Shown here piece after piece: positions 47,558 to 56,941 of a DNA stretch of 64,000 nt. Source of the DNA: Lactiplantibacillus plantarum. GTDB taxonomy: Bacteria > Bacillota > Bacilli > Lactobacillales > Lactobacillaceae. Each line of letters starts with the position of its first letter. Position 1 is the first letter of the stretch. Both the position numbers and the translations under genes were made by a program. A model generated the notes under the pieces. The model worked only from the letters and a program-made list of their open reading frames with translations. It did not search any database and was not told the origin of the DNA. The stretch lies in NCBI RefSeq assembly GCF_014131735.1, contig NZ_CP039121.1, positions 1,302,001 to 1,366,000 of the forward strand, read 5' to 3'.

Positions 47558-48778
47558 ATGAAATTTCTACACGCGGCAGATTTACATTTAGATACACCGT
47601 TTCAAGGACTGAGTGGCTTAACACCAGCTTTGCAGGAACGGTTAGTGACGGCACCACTGAGGGCACTCAGCCGACTAGTCGATTTGGCGGTGGCTGAGCA
47701 AGTCGATTTCGTCCTGCTCGTTGGTGACTTGTTTGACCAACAGGGCCAAAGTGTTCAGGCCCAGGCGGCACTGATGACGGCGCTAGCGCGGTTGAATACG
47801 GCTGCGATTCCGGTGCTGCTATCGTTCGGTAACCATGATTTTCAGGCGGATTTAAGTCGCTGGCACTTTCCGGCCAATGTGCACGTTTTTGGCCCGCAGG
47901 TAACAACGGCTACCTTAACGACTGAGGCACAAGAACGGGTCGCGATTAGTGGGTTTAGCTATGCGCAGCGGTGGGTGACGACGGACCCCGTTGATGATTA
48001 TCCTGTTAAAGCCACGGGCGTTGATTATCAGATTGGTACCTTGCACGGTCAGATTGGTGTGGCGGGTGACCACTACGCCCCGTTCAACGTTAGTGAATTA
48101 TTAACGAAACATTATGATTATTGGGCACTTGGTCATATTCATCAGCGGCAAACGCTCAATTCGCAACCACCAATCGTATATGCCGGCAACACGCAGGGGC
48201 GCCATCGCGGTGAAACTGGGGCGAAGGGGTGCCTCATTGTGAATAGCCAGGCCGATCAGACCTTGCAACCAGTATTTCACGCCTTGACTGATATTGAATG
48301 GGCGGATTGGACGCCAACGCTCACTAGTCCAGAACCCATGTCCCGTTCACATATCGTCCATCAGTTAGCTGATCAATTATCATTGAAGATGGTTACCGGC
48401 TTAAAATTAGTAACGATTACGTTACCAGCTAGTCTTCAACTGAGTGCGATGGCGGAATTAGCCTTAAATCAGGGGGCCATTCTAGCCCAGTTGCAGGAAC
48501 AGGCAAATGAACATTGGTGGCCGGTTGCGATTGAGCAAGCAACGACGGATACGATGACCCTCTTGTTTGGTATTAACGCGACGACCTGGCAACAAGTTGG
48601 TGAGCAGGTCGTGACCGATCAAGCAGTCGCTGAACTTGCAGGCAAACTCTTGGATGAAGACTTTCTGAACACCGCGTTGCTGGAAGATATGTCACCCACT
48701 GCTTGGCAACAACAAGTGGTGCGACTCTTAAATGATCAGTACCATTTAACGACGGGGGTGAATGATGATGCAGATTAA
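47558..48778 (+). CDS. yhaO: YhaO-like metallophosphoesterase (SbcD/Mre11 type)
   Basis: A 406-residue DNA exonuclease-type phosphoesterase. The metal-binding motifs are intact: HAADLHLDTPF at the N-terminus, LLVGDLFDQ, FGNHD and LGHIHQRQ. It pairs with the next gene as SbcD pairs with SbcC. I chose ATG 47558, preceded by GGGGG; the longer frame reads through the terminator hairpin. It overlaps yhaN by 11 bases. Confidence 0.9.
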   Translation: MKFLHAADLHLDTPFQGLSGLTPALQERLVTAPLRALSRLVDLAVAEQVDFVLLVGDLFDQQGQSVQAQAALMTALARLNTAAIPVLLSFGNHDFQADLSRWHFPANVHVFGPQVTTATLTTEAQERVAISGFSYAQRWVTTDPVDDYPVKATGVDYQIGTLHGQIGVAGDHYAPFNVSELLTKHYDYWALGHIHQRQTLNSQPPIVYAGNTQGRHRGETGAKGCLIVNSQADQTLQPVFHALTDIEWADWTPTLTSPEPMSRSHIVHQLADQLSLKMVTGLKLVTITLPASLQLSAMAELALNQGAILAQLQEQANEHWWPVAIEQATTDTMTLLFGINATTWQQVGEQVVTDQAVAELAGKLLDEDFLNTALLEDMSPTAWQQQVVRLLNDQYHLTTGVNDDAD

Positions 48779-51245
48779 GCGTCTTGAAATTGCGGGCTTT
48801 GGCAAATTTCAACAGCAGCAGTTCGAGTTTGGTGATGGGCTTCAAGTGATTTACGGCCTCAATGAAAGTGGTAAATCAACAATGCGGGCCTTTATTCTCG
48901 GCATGTTATTTGGTTTTCCCTCCCGCCGTCACCCACTTGAACGCCATGAACCACAAGGTACGAATCAGTACGGTGGTTCGATAGAGCTAGTGGTTGACGA
49001 GACGACATACCGGTTGACCCGGTTAGGTGATCAACCCGCTACCTTGGTGAACGTGCAGACGCAGGCCGCTCAACCGCTGGCCTTACTTGACAAGTGGTTA
49101 GCGCCTTATGATCGTGACCAGTATTTGCGATTGTTTACGTTTAACCAGGCTGAATTGACGGCGCTCAAAACTATGCACGCCAGCGATTTGAACGTGCAAT
49201 TACAACAAGTCGGATTGGTGGGCAGTGCACCATGGCGAGAAACGGCGACTACGTTACGGACAGATGCGGAGGCGTTATATAAGCCCCGCGGCCGCAAACC
49301 CAGGTTGAATCAAGCATTGCAGCACTATCGCATGTTGACAGAACAGGTCAAGGCGGCCAAGCAACGGTACCCAGAATACGAAACATTACAAAATCGATTG
49401 CTGGATTTGCAGGCACAACGGACAAGTACCCAACGTGATTTAACCAAGTTGGATCATGAACAACAACAGCTCGCCAATTTACGAAATCAGTGGCCGGTCT
49501 ATCAACAATTGCAGCAACTGCAAGCCACTAATATGACGACGACACTAACTACGGCGACTAGGACACGCTATCAACAATTAAGCCAACAGCGAACGGAATT
49601 GCAACACGCCTTGGCGAGTGCACGTCAGCAATTAAGTCAGCAACCAGTTGATACACAATCTCAAGGACTAGTTGGCTTCTACGTCCAACATCAAGACCAG
49701 TTTGACCAATTAGAAGCTCAGTTACCAACCCTGCAACAAACCTTAGGCCAATACCAAACGTTGACCCAGCAGGGAAGTGCTGCCAAGGCTGATTTTCAAG
49801 CGCAAAGTAATGCACATCCTGAGCTGTTAGGTTGCCTCTCTCCGCACAAACAGGCCGCAATCGAGACCTTGAAGGCGACGTTGGCAGCGACGGCGAACAC
49901 GCGTCGCCAATATCCGGCCCCGAATAGTCCATCGCTTGATTGGCGCTTGATTGGTGGTGCAATCGGGATTGTCGCGGGATTATTGCTACCATTAGGCGGC
50001 TTTAAATGGATCTTGATGTTAGCAGGTGTGGCCCTACTTGGTTGGTTTGGGATGACCCGTAGTCAGGGTAAACCGGTGCAAGCAACCGACCACTTATCAG
50101 ACCAATTAGTGGCTGCTGGTCTGGCACCGAATCTGACTGCCAGTGAAGCCTTACAGCAATTGGAACTAGTCGCGGCACTGCAACGCGCACAAGCTGCGGT
50201 CACGACTGCTGATCAAGCATTAGCAACACAGGCTGCCAAACTCTGGCAATTGATTCAGCCTTATCAATTTGCGGCAGGATGGATTCCTGTTGATCAGGAT
50301 CATTTAACGACAAGTGTTACTCGAATTGCCCAATTCTATGATCAAGTCCATCAAGTGATGCAACAGCAGACCATGTCCGGCCCCGACTTTGCCTTTGTCC
50401 AGCGGCAGGTCCAGCAGTTGACGCAGCAGGTCCGTGATCTGACCGAGCAGCTACAGGCGTTAGCAACGACCAACGGTTTAGCGGATGTAGACGCGTTGAC
50501 GCAAGCGGTTAGTGATGCCGAAAAGCAAACGGCCAACGCCACGAGTCGTCAACAATTACAGCAACAACTCAGTTCTGCTGAGCTATCGGCGTTAAAGCAG
50601 TATACGTCGCTTGAAGCGTTGCAAGCGGTACTGGCTGAAAGACAGCAACAACGTACCCAAACGGCGCAGCAACTGACACAGTTAGCTACGGACATTGCCA
50701 CGGCGCAAGCACAACTCCAAGAGTTGACGGCGGATGGCCAGTACGCTACGCTACGTCAGCAACAGGCGGATCTACAAACGGAAATCACAGTCATGGCACG
50801 TCAATGGCTAACGCGGCAGTTGGGTGCGAACTGGATCGATACGGCGCTGCAGGCATTGACACAACAGCAATTACCAACTGTTTTGGCCGCAGCAACCACG
50901 ATTTTCGCGCAATTAACGGCACAGCGGTATAATAAGATTGACTTAGACGGTGATGAAATGGTTGTGAAGACGGCAACAACGCAGTTCATGGTCGCGGAAC
51001 TTTCAACGGCGACTAAGGAACAGTTGTACTTGGCTTTACGGCTAGCGTTGATCAATCATTTGGGCCAAGCAGCTCAGCTACCACTAATGATTGATGATGG
51101 CTTGGTGAATTTTGATGAGCAACGTAAGCAAGCTGCTTGGCAAGTCTTAGCAGCAGTTGCTCAGCATCATCAAGTGCTCTACTTTACGAATGAGACAGCG
51201 GCACTGACCCAACTGAAGACAGCGACTGTACAGCAGTTAACCTAG
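48768..51245 (+). CDS. yhaN: YhaN-like AAA ATPase (SbcC/Rad50 type)
   Basis: An 825-residue ATPase with Walker A GLNESGKSTMRAF at the N-terminus, long Gln-rich coiled coils, and Walker B LPLMIDDGLVNFDEQR near the C-terminus. Two hydrophobic helices in the middle (about 385-425, GIVAGLLLPLGGF and WILMLAGVALLGWFGM) replace the zinc-hook region of true SbcC, as in B. subtilis YhaN, and would tether it to the membrane. Three ATGs in a row (48762, 48765, 48768) follow GGGGGTGA; the third has the best spacing. It forms a complex with YhaO in DNA repair, by analogy. Confidence 0.88.
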   Translation: MQIKRLEIAGFGKFQQQQFEFGDGLQVIYGLNESGKSTMRAFILGMLFGFPSRRHPLERHEPQGTNQYGGSIELVVDETTYRLTRLGDQPATLVNVQTQAAQPLALLDKWLAPYDRDQYLRLFTFNQAELTALKTMHASDLNVQLQQVGLVGSAPWRETATTLRTDAEALYKPRGRKPRLNQALQHYRMLTEQVKAAKQRYPEYETLQNRLLDLQAQRTSTQRDLTKLDHEQQQLANLRNQWPVYQQLQQLQATNMTTTLTTATRTRYQQLSQQRTELQHALASARQQLSQQPVDTQSQGLVGFYVQHQDQFDQLEAQLPTLQQTLGQYQTLTQQGSAAKADFQAQSNAHPELLGCLSPHKQAAIETLKATLAATANTRRQYPAPNSPSLDWRLIGGAIGIVAGLLLPLGGFKWILMLAGVALLGWFGMTRSQGKPVQATDHLSDQLVAAGLAPNLTASEALQQLELVAALQRAQAAVTTADQALATQAAKLWQLIQPYQFAAGWIPVDQDHLTTSVTRIAQFYDQVHQVMQQQTMSGPDFAFVQRQVQQLTQQVRDLTEQLQALATTNGLADVDALTQAVSDAEKQTANATSRQQLQQQLSSAELSALKQYTSLEALQAVLAERQQQRTQTAQQLTQLATDIATAQAQLQELTADGQYATLRQQQADLQTEITVMARQWLTRQLGANWIDTALQALTQQQLPTVLAAATTIFAQLTAQRYNKIDLDGDEMVVKTATTQFMVAELSTATKEQLYLALRLALINHLGQAAQLPLMIDDGLVNFDEQRKQAAWQVLAAVAQHHQVLYFTNETAALTQLKTATVQQLT

Positions 51246-51255
51246 GGGGGATAAC

Positions 51256-52236
51256 ATGGCAAAGAAGTTATTTGATTATCAATTAGATGAAACCGTGGAT
51301 GGCTATTTTTTGTTGAAAGATTCGGAAGTTCGCATCGCCAAGAACGGCAAGAAGTTTTTAGCCATTAATTTTCAGGATACTTCCGGCGAGATTTCCGGGA
51401 AGTTTTGGGATGCAAGCGATACAGATGTCGAAAACTTTCAGGCAGGTCGGATCGTTCATTTGAAAGGTAAACGCGAAAACTATCAGGGTAATCCGCAAAT
51501 CAAAATTCAACAAATGCGGCTCACTCATAGTGGCGAACCGCAAGAAGTGCAACAATTTGTGGAACACGCACCACTAAAGACCGACACGATGGCGGACGAA
51601 ATCAATCAGTTTGTCTTTGAAATTACTGAACCTAATTGGAATCGAATTGTTCGCCACATGTTAACGACATTTCATGACCGGTTCTTTAGCTATCCCGCGG
51701 CGAAGAAAAATCATCACGCGTTCGCCGGTGGCTTAGCCTATCACACGTTATCAATTTTGCGCTTAGCTAAGGCAGTTGCCGATCAGTATCCCCACGTTAA
51801 CCGGGCCTTACTATACGCCGGTGCGATTTTGCACGACATGGGTAAGACGATTGAAATGTCGGGGCCGGTCTCGACGACTTATACGTTGGCAGGGAACTTG
51901 GTCGGTCACATTGTCCTGATCGATGAACAAATCGTGGAGACTTGTCAACAGTTGAAAATTGACGAGCAGTCGGAATCTGTTTTAGTCTTGCGGCATACGA
52001 TTCTTGCGCACCATGGTTTGTTAGAATATGGGTCACCCGTTCGGCCCCATATTATGGAAGCTGAAATCTTACATGACTTGGACGAGTTGGACGCGTCGAT
52101 TCAAATGATGCAGACTTCACTTGGACATGCAGAGCCGGGCACGTATACGGAGCGGATCTTTGCTATGGATGGTCGTAACTTTTACCGGCCAACTGGTGAT
52201 CAAACGAAGGGCGAATTACCAGACGAACAAAACTAA
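51256..52236 (+). CDS. yhaM: YhaM 3'-5' exoribonuclease
   Basis: A 326-residue protein with an N-terminal OB fold (LKDSEVRIAKNGKKFLAINFQDTSGEISGKFW) and an HD domain (HHAFAGGLAYHTLSI, then LHDMGK). This is the layout of YhaM, a 3'-5' exoribonuclease that trims RNA ends. Start ATG 51256 follows AGGGGGG, ten bases after yhaN. The order yheA-yhaO-yhaN-yhaM resembles the yha cluster of Bacillus with a changed order. A terminator follows. Confidence 0.93.
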   Translation: MAKKLFDYQLDETVDGYFLLKDSEVRIAKNGKKFLAINFQDTSGEISGKFWDASDTDVENFQAGRIVHLKGKRENYQGNPQIKIQQMRLTHSGEPQEVQQFVEHAPLKTDTMADEINQFVFEITEPNWNRIVRHMLTTFHDRFFSYPAAKKNHHAFAGGLAYHTLSILRLAKAVADQYPHVNRALLYAGAILHDMGKTIEMSGPVSTTYTLAGNLVGHIVLIDEQIVETCQQLKIDEQSESVLVLRHTILAHHGLLEYGSPVRPHIMEAEILHDLDELDASIQMMQTSLGHAEPGTYTERIFAMDGRNFYRPTGDQTKGELPDEQN

Positions 52237-52260
52237 CTAAATCGATACGGTGTTTGAAAG

Positions 52261-52294
52261 AACTGTTGAAATCAATGATTTTAACAGTTTTTTT
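52261..52294 (+). terminator. Terminator of the yhaONM operon
   Basis: AACTGTT...AACAGTT with an inner AAATCA/ATTT stem is followed by seven T residues. Confidence 0.75.
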
Positions 52295-52621
52295 GTGACC
52301 TTTATTTTTGATGACGAATTCCATTGGGGTGGGTGAGACGGTGCACCATTAATTAGCGTGGGCCGTCATTAAAGATAAAATAAAAATTTTAATTGCAATT
52401 AATATCCTGACATGATAAGTTACTACGAGTGATTAGTTGTTATCGTTGACCATTGCATACGTGTTGAATTAGGGCATGTTGAGCAGTATTGGCGTGCACG
52501 ATGCGCGTAATCTAGCGGCCAGACTGATTGATTAAACGATAATCCGGCAACTGTGGCACGTGACGGGACCGTCACAGAGACAAATGATTTAAAATTGCAC
52601 GCATTAGGGGAGATTATCGGG
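52295..52621. other. Intergenic region before the acidic hypothetical gene
   Basis: About 330 bases with no gene that I can support; the reading frame continues upstream to GTG 52553, but without a ribosome site. An AT-rich stretch (52376-52410) may hold a promoter, without a clear hexamer pair. Confidence 0.45.
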
Positions 52622-53581
52622 ATGAACGAACAAGAAGCATATGTAACGACATTTTATTGGCTCGCGGATTGTTGGTTGGAAACTAGCTATCTGGGACTTG
52701 AGGATGAATTTGACGACGATGAAATCGATGACGCCGTCAAGTCACTACTAAATCGGATGCAAGCCGGGGCAATTTATGAGGTAACGGCGGATGATCCAAT
52801 GTGGCAAGCATGGAAGCGGGCAGTTAGGGCCGTGCTTACGCCCAATGATCATGCTGAACATGAAGTTGATGAGACCGACGGAGAGGATGAATTAGTGCTG
52901 CCAGCTGGGGTACGACCAGAACGTCAATTAGAAGAAGTTCAAGCCTATGCAGCGATGAACGCGTTTTTGCAGGCACAAGATCAGGAATATCTGCAAGAAA
53001 TTGGTAAACGGGCGGCCACTCAGGTCAGTGGTGCCGGGTGGCAAGTGTGGCGTGCACATCGCCAGAGCATGCATCCGGAGTCTGCCGCCCCGCTGACGTT
53101 GACTGCTGAGCAATTACCAGCCGTGATGTGGGCCTTTTTCGATAAGTACCAGGATACTGAGGACTCTTTTGAGATTTTTGAATTGGTTAGCCAACTTGAA
53201 CAATGGCAAAAAAGTGCTGATCGAGATTTGGACGCGCAATGGTCACAGCTTGTGGCGAAAAGTCAGATTGATCCGGCCGCAATTACGCTCATGCAGGGCT
53301 TGTCGTTAGCTATTGAGTTCTTTGATCAGCTTGAGTGGGACGGTGATTTGACTGCCAAGGCAACTTTGCAGAATAAATTGATGCAACGCACGCTCGATGA
53401 CACGCTCAATGATGAGACGACAGCCAACTGGGCGGATGCCTGGCAACACTGGGATTTAGCAGATCCGTTGACAACTGAACAGTGGGCCCGACGGTTTGAT
53501 CCGGCGGACGACTATGAAGAAGATGAAGACGAGAGTAAAGAAGATGGCTCGGCCAGCTTGGCAACTTGGTGCGAGTTATAG
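52622..53581 (+). CDS. Acidic cytosolic protein of unknown function, 319 aa
   Basis: I do not recognise a family. The protein is strongly acidic (FDDDEIDD near residue 35, DETDGEDE near 90, and a Glu/Asp-rich tail) and rich in Trp, Gln and Ala, with no signal peptide or membrane segment; predicted mostly helical. I chose ATG 52622, preceded by GGGGAG, over GTG 52553. Its 3' end overlaps a small membrane-protein frame by 38 bases. Confidence 0.65.
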   Translation: MNEQEAYVTTFYWLADCWLETSYLGLEDEFDDDEIDDAVKSLLNRMQAGAIYEVTADDPMWQAWKRAVRAVLTPNDHAEHEVDETDGEDELVLPAGVRPERQLEEVQAYAAMNAFLQAQDQEYLQEIGKRAATQVSGAGWQVWRAHRQSMHPESAAPLTLTAEQLPAVMWAFFDKYQDTEDSFEIFELVSQLEQWQKSADRDLDAQWSQLVAKSQIDPAAITLMQGLSLAIEFFDQLEWDGDLTAKATLQNKLMQRTLDDTLNDETTANWADAWQHWDLADPLTTEQWARRFDPADDYEEDEDESKEDGSASLATWCEL

Positions 53582-53786
53582 TACCGTTTTGATTGCAATG
53601 CGCTTAGTCGCTTACGGTGTACTGCGGCCTGAGAGTGTGCCTGGTATGGCAACTGTGAAGATGGCGAACCGTGCACTGGCAGCTACCGTCAGTATTGGTA
53701 TCGTGTTAGTTGCTTGGCTGGTCACAGCTATTCTGATTACAATTGTAATTTGGGGATGGCGGTGGCTGCGTAAGCTGATTTTTTAG
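53544..53786 (+). CDS. Small membrane protein, 80 aa, overlapping the acidic gene
   Basis: The frame MARPAWQLGASYSTVLIAMRLVAYG... gives 80 residues with a C-terminal hydrophobic segment (AATVSIGIVLVAWLVTAILI) and a basic end WRWLRKLIF, following positive-inside logic. It starts within the last 38 bases of the preceding gene in another frame, so it would be translated by coupling; GAGAG precedes it at a loose distance. It continues 200 bases beyond the overlap, which is why I do not treat it as a shadow. Unknown family. Confidence 0.5.
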   Translation: MARPAWQLGASYSTVLIAMRLVAYGVLRPESVPGMATVKMANRALAATVSIGIVLVAWLVTAILITIVIWGWRWLRKLIF

Positions 53787-53876
53787 TGCAGCTGAACGGC
53801 CAACTGAATCACAATAGTGCCGATTGACTAGGCTGAAGTTTGTGAATCCAGTAGTTGAAGCTGAAAGGACGGGGCG

Positions 53877-54848
53877 TCAGTGGTAGTGCTTCATGATGGT
53901 TTGTAACTCGGACAGAAAGTCGGCATCTAAATGGGGCGATTGTCCTAATTGTAATGGTGCCAATGGCTGATATAACGTTGGTATGTCTGGCTTTAACGGC
54001 TGGTTATTGAAGTATTGCTGACCATGGATTTTGACGGTCGCTTTGAGCGTTCCAATCGTCATGACGGCCACGGCGGTATTTAAAAAGACGCCACCATTGA
54101 GACTAGTATATCCAGCGGAAGAACGCCCAACTAAAGTAACGTGCGGGTTACGTTTTAGCGCCATGATGGTCACCTCCGCGGCACTCGCTGTCTGGTTACC
54201 AATAATGGCATAAATATGACGAAAGTGGGCCGCTGTTGGTTGCGAAAAGTTAAAGTCATCTTGACCGAGTCCACCAGTGATTCGGCCATGGTACATCATA
54301 CGTGGCCGGTTGCGATGATGGTTCGTGATGCCGGTGTAGAGGGTGCCGTCTGGAATGATGGCGGCCAGGCCAGCAATCATCGGTGCCGAACTACCACCAG
54401 TATTTGCTGCGAAGTTTAAGATTAAATCGGTTGTCGGCTTAGTTTGTTTAATCAGGTGCTGGAGTTGTGTCCAATACTGTTTTTGTAATTGGTGCTGACT
54501 GCTGTAAAATGCTGGCACATTGATGATGGTGAGGCCGGCACTCATTGTCTTGGTCGGACGGGTGGCATGTTCGACTTGGCGGAGATTGGCGACGGCGAAT
54601 GAATGTAAATTTGCAGCGCGCAGAATTTGATTGGGTTGGGTCAGTGACGTGATTTTGCGACCATGATCAGTCGCATGTAGCATGGCTTGCCAATGCGTTC
54701 GATGGTTGATAATGCCATATTTTGACATGTAGGTGATAGCCGGCATAGCGTTGAAGGACGCACGGAGCCGATTAGAAGCGGAAAGACCAAACGTTAGGAC
54801 TATCGAAATTAGACCTACCAGTCCGTAACGGCATTTATTCGTTATCAT
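53877..54848 (-). CDS. Nisin-resistance-protein (NSR)-like S41 peptidase
   Basis: A 323-residue protein with an N-terminal signal-anchor and an S41 peptidase domain that resembles NSR, the lactococcal enzyme that trims nisin. Matching stretches from memory: LHSFAV (His82, candidate catalytic His), NTGGSSAPMIAGLAAIIPDGTLYT, NQTASAAE (Ser222, candidate nucleophile), GRSSAGYTS and LKPDIPT. The Lys of ordinary C-terminal processing peptidases is absent, as expected for the His-Ser dyad of NSR. No PDZ domain is evident. It should act outside the membrane; the substrate could be a lantibiotic or another peptide. Start ATG 54848 has AAGGATGG. No lantibiotic genes lie beside it. Confidence 0.78.
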   Translation of the reverse strand: MITNKCRYGLVGLISIVLTFGLSASNRLRASFNAMPAITYMSKYGIINHRTHWQAMLHATDHGRKITSLTQPNQILRAANLHSFAVANLRQVEHATRPTKTMSAGLTIINVPAFYSSQHQLQKQYWTQLQHLIKQTKPTTDLILNFAANTGGSSAPMIAGLAAIIPDGTLYTGITNHHRNRPRMMYHGRITGGLGQDDFNFSQPTAAHFRHIYAIIGNQTASAAEVTIMALKRNPHVTLVGRSSAGYTSLNGGVFLNTAVAVMTIGTLKATVKIHGQQYFNNQPLKPDIPTLYQPLAPLQLGQSPHLDADFLSELQTIMKHYH

Positions 54849-54975
54849 GATAAGCCATCCTTACTTTTCGTGACTAGATTAGCATGTATTGGTTAGCTAA
54901 AGTGTAGGCGTGGCGTCAAAATTTCGCAACGAAAAGCATATCTTAACTGGTGCGTCTTTGAAATAATGGTTACTG

Positions 54976-55027
54976 TTAAAATACCCATCTACATTGGCCG
55001 TCTTAACGGCTAAGCAGATGGGTATTT
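54976..55027 (-). terminator. Terminator of the LysR gene
   Basis: AAATACCCATCT (54979-54990) pairs with AGATGGGTATTT (55016-55027), with an inner CCGT/ACGG stem. It follows the LysR stop codon on the minus strand. Confidence 0.75.
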
Positions 55028-55033
55028 GTTGTA

Positions 55034-55981
55034 TCATGAAATTGTTGACGATTGTGCCAGATCGGCTTCTAACTGGGTTAAGAAGATCGTCACCAAGTCT
55101 TTTTCCACCTGGTTCAGTGAATGCTCGGCTGGAAAGGCAATGAAATAATTCAGGGACATTAACGCTTGGGGCAAAGGTAAGATGTTATAGCGTTCTGGAT
55201 CAGGTTGGGTATGCACACTGTCTGGTAAAAAGGTAATACCCAGTCCAGCAGTGGCTAGTTTGGTGATGGTGGCGGTATTCGTGCTCTCAATTACGATATT
55301 CGGTGTCACGTTGTGCTTTTGTAATAAGTAGTCAACTTGGCGTCGAATCGATGACCCGTGGGGAGACAAGACTAGAGGCGCTTGTAGCAGGTCGTTAAGG
55401 GGGAGCGCTCCCGGATTAATGAAGGCCTGATGTGGTTGGTACCAGTTGACGGTGTTCGGGATAATCGCGTAATACCCGTCCCGACCGCGGTCATAACTTT
55501 CAAGCCCCGGCGCGATGGTTTCCGGATTTTGACCAATTAAGAAGTCCAGTTCACCGTGGAGCACGCGCTGTTCGTTGCGACTAGCGATATCTTCGGTTAA
55601 TTCGATCTTAGTGGCCGGGTGGGCTTTCAAAAAAGCAGGTAAAAATAGGGGCAATAAGTAATAGCCGAGGCTAGATAAGACGCCCAGCCGAATTACTTGC
55701 TGGTTGGCATGTGTGTATTGCCTAATTTGCTTATTAAAGTAATCCTTCTCGTTTTCGAGCGCCGTCAAATATTGATAATAAGTCCGCCCAGCCGTGGTCA
55801 GTCGCAGTGGCGTGACTTCACGATTGATGATGGTGACGCCCAATTCTTTTTCAACATTGCGGATGCTTTGGGTGAGGTAAGGTTGTGAAATGTAGAGATC
55901 TTTAGCCGCCCGGGTAAAATTGCCGTGCTTGAGCAACACATCTAAAAACCGTCGCATTTCGCTAGAATCTGATTTTGGCAT
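55034..55981 (-). CDS. hcrR: LysR-family regulator of the hydroxycinnamate reductase genes
   Basis: A 315-residue LysR regulator: an N-terminal helix-turn-helix (FLDVLLKHGNFTRAAKDLYISQPYLTQSIRNVEKELG) and an effector-binding domain of two lobes. It is divergent from the two flavoprotein genes, the usual LysR arrangement, and the gene order matches what I recall as hcrR of L. plantarum, which responds to hydroxycinnamic acids. Start ATG 55981 follows GAGGAAGG. Regulation by hydroxycinnamate is from the literature of that locus, not visible in the sequence. Confidence 0.85.
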   Translation of the reverse strand: MPKSDSSEMRRFLDVLLKHGNFTRAAKDLYISQPYLTQSIRNVEKELGVTIINREVTPLRLTTAGRTYYQYLTALENEKDYFNKQIRQYTHANQQVIRLGVLSSLGYYLLPLFLPAFLKAHPATKIELTEDIASRNEQRVLHGELDFLIGQNPETIAPGLESYDRGRDGYYAIIPNTVNWYQPHQAFINPGALPLNDLLQAPLVLSPHGSSIRRQVDYLLQKHNVTPNIVIESTNTATITKLATAGLGITFLPDSVHTQPDPERYNILPLPQALMSLNYFIAFPAEHSLNQVEKDLVTIFLTQLEADLAQSSTIS

Positions 55982-56324
55982 AAAGCGCCTTCCTCTCGCA
56001 TTGTGATTAGGTGAGTATTCGTTTGATTGCTGATTTGGTCATGTTGAGTTAGTTGCATCGCCATAAGGACGTTCAAAACATGTTCAATAAGTTCTGTCAA
56101 CATCCTGGCGATAGTGGCTAAATAGCATTATGACCAACCATTTTAACATGATTAATTTTAACGCGAATCGTCGACATAGTAAATTTGTTATCGGGGTATA
56201 GATAAATAAATATTTCACAAGCAGAGCGCTTTCACGTACACTAATCAGTATTAAGAGTGGCCAATCATTCAATAGCTACTCGTCGAAAACGACTGTTTAA
56301 ATCATCCTGAAAGGATCTGAAATT
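55982..56324. promoter_or_regulatory. Divergent control region hcrR-hcrA with a LysR-type site
   Basis: A 343-base gap with no gene. TTATC (56188-56192) and GATAA (56201-56205) form an inverted repeat with an 8-base centre, which fits the interrupted-dyad form of LysR boxes. It lies about 120 bases upstream of hcrA. No clear -35/-10 pair is visible for hcrA. Confidence 0.5.
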
Positions 56325-56939
56325 ATGAAATTTGTTGGGATTGTTGGGACGAATGCAACCAAATCGACCAACCGGCAGTTACTGCAATATATGCAACGGC
56401 ATTTTCAGCAACAAGCCACGATTGAAATTTGTGAAATAAAAGATTTACCGGCTTTTAATGAACCGGAAGACCGAACAGCACCAGTAGCAATTCAACAGCT
56501 CAGTGATAAGATCACCGCAGCAGATGGCGTGATCTTTGCCACGCCGGAGTATGATCATTCAATTCCGGCCGTACTAAAAAGTGCAATCGAATGGCTGTCA
56601 TATACCACGCGGCCGTTAATTAATAAACCAGTTATGATTGTTGGGGCCTCGAACGGCTCACTGGGAACCTCACGCGCTCAAGCGCACTTACGCCAGATTT
56701 TAGAGGCGCCGGAATTAAAAGCACTGGTGATGCCAAATATTGAATACTTACTAGGCCGTTCACTACAAGCTTTTGATGATCAGGGCGACCTGACTTATCC
56801 GGATAAAGTTCAGGAATTAGACAATGCGTTTGGCGAATTCATTGATTTTGTAGATTTAACGAATAAAATCATGCCGTCGAGTCAGTTTTTCGAAAAGAGT
56901 AAGCAGTTCTCGTGGCGGCAAGTGACTGGGGAGGAATAA
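56325..56939 (+). CDS. hcrA: NADPH-dependent FMN reductase
   Basis: A 204-residue flavodoxin-like NAD(P)H:FMN reductase: [19 protein letters not shown] (phosphate-binding loop), [20 protein letters not shown] (flavin-binding loop) and [17 protein letters not shown]. It would supply reduced flavin to the hydroxycinnamate reductase downstream. Its first eleven residues are identical to those of the next protein, and the two reductase domains are clear paralogues. Start ATG 56325 follows AAAGGATC. Its stop is two bases before the hcrB start. Confidence 0.9.
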   Translation: MKFVGIVGTNATKSTNRQLLQYMQRHFQQQATIEICEIKDLPAFNEPEDRTAPVAIQQLSDKITAADGVIFATPEYDHSIPAVLKSAIEWLSYTTRPLINKPVMIVGASNGSLGTSRAQAHLRQILEAPELKALVMPNIEYLLGRSLQAFDDQGDLTYPDKVQELDNAFGEFIDFVDLTNKIMPSSQFFEKSKQFSWRQVTGEE

Positions 56940-56941
56940 AC

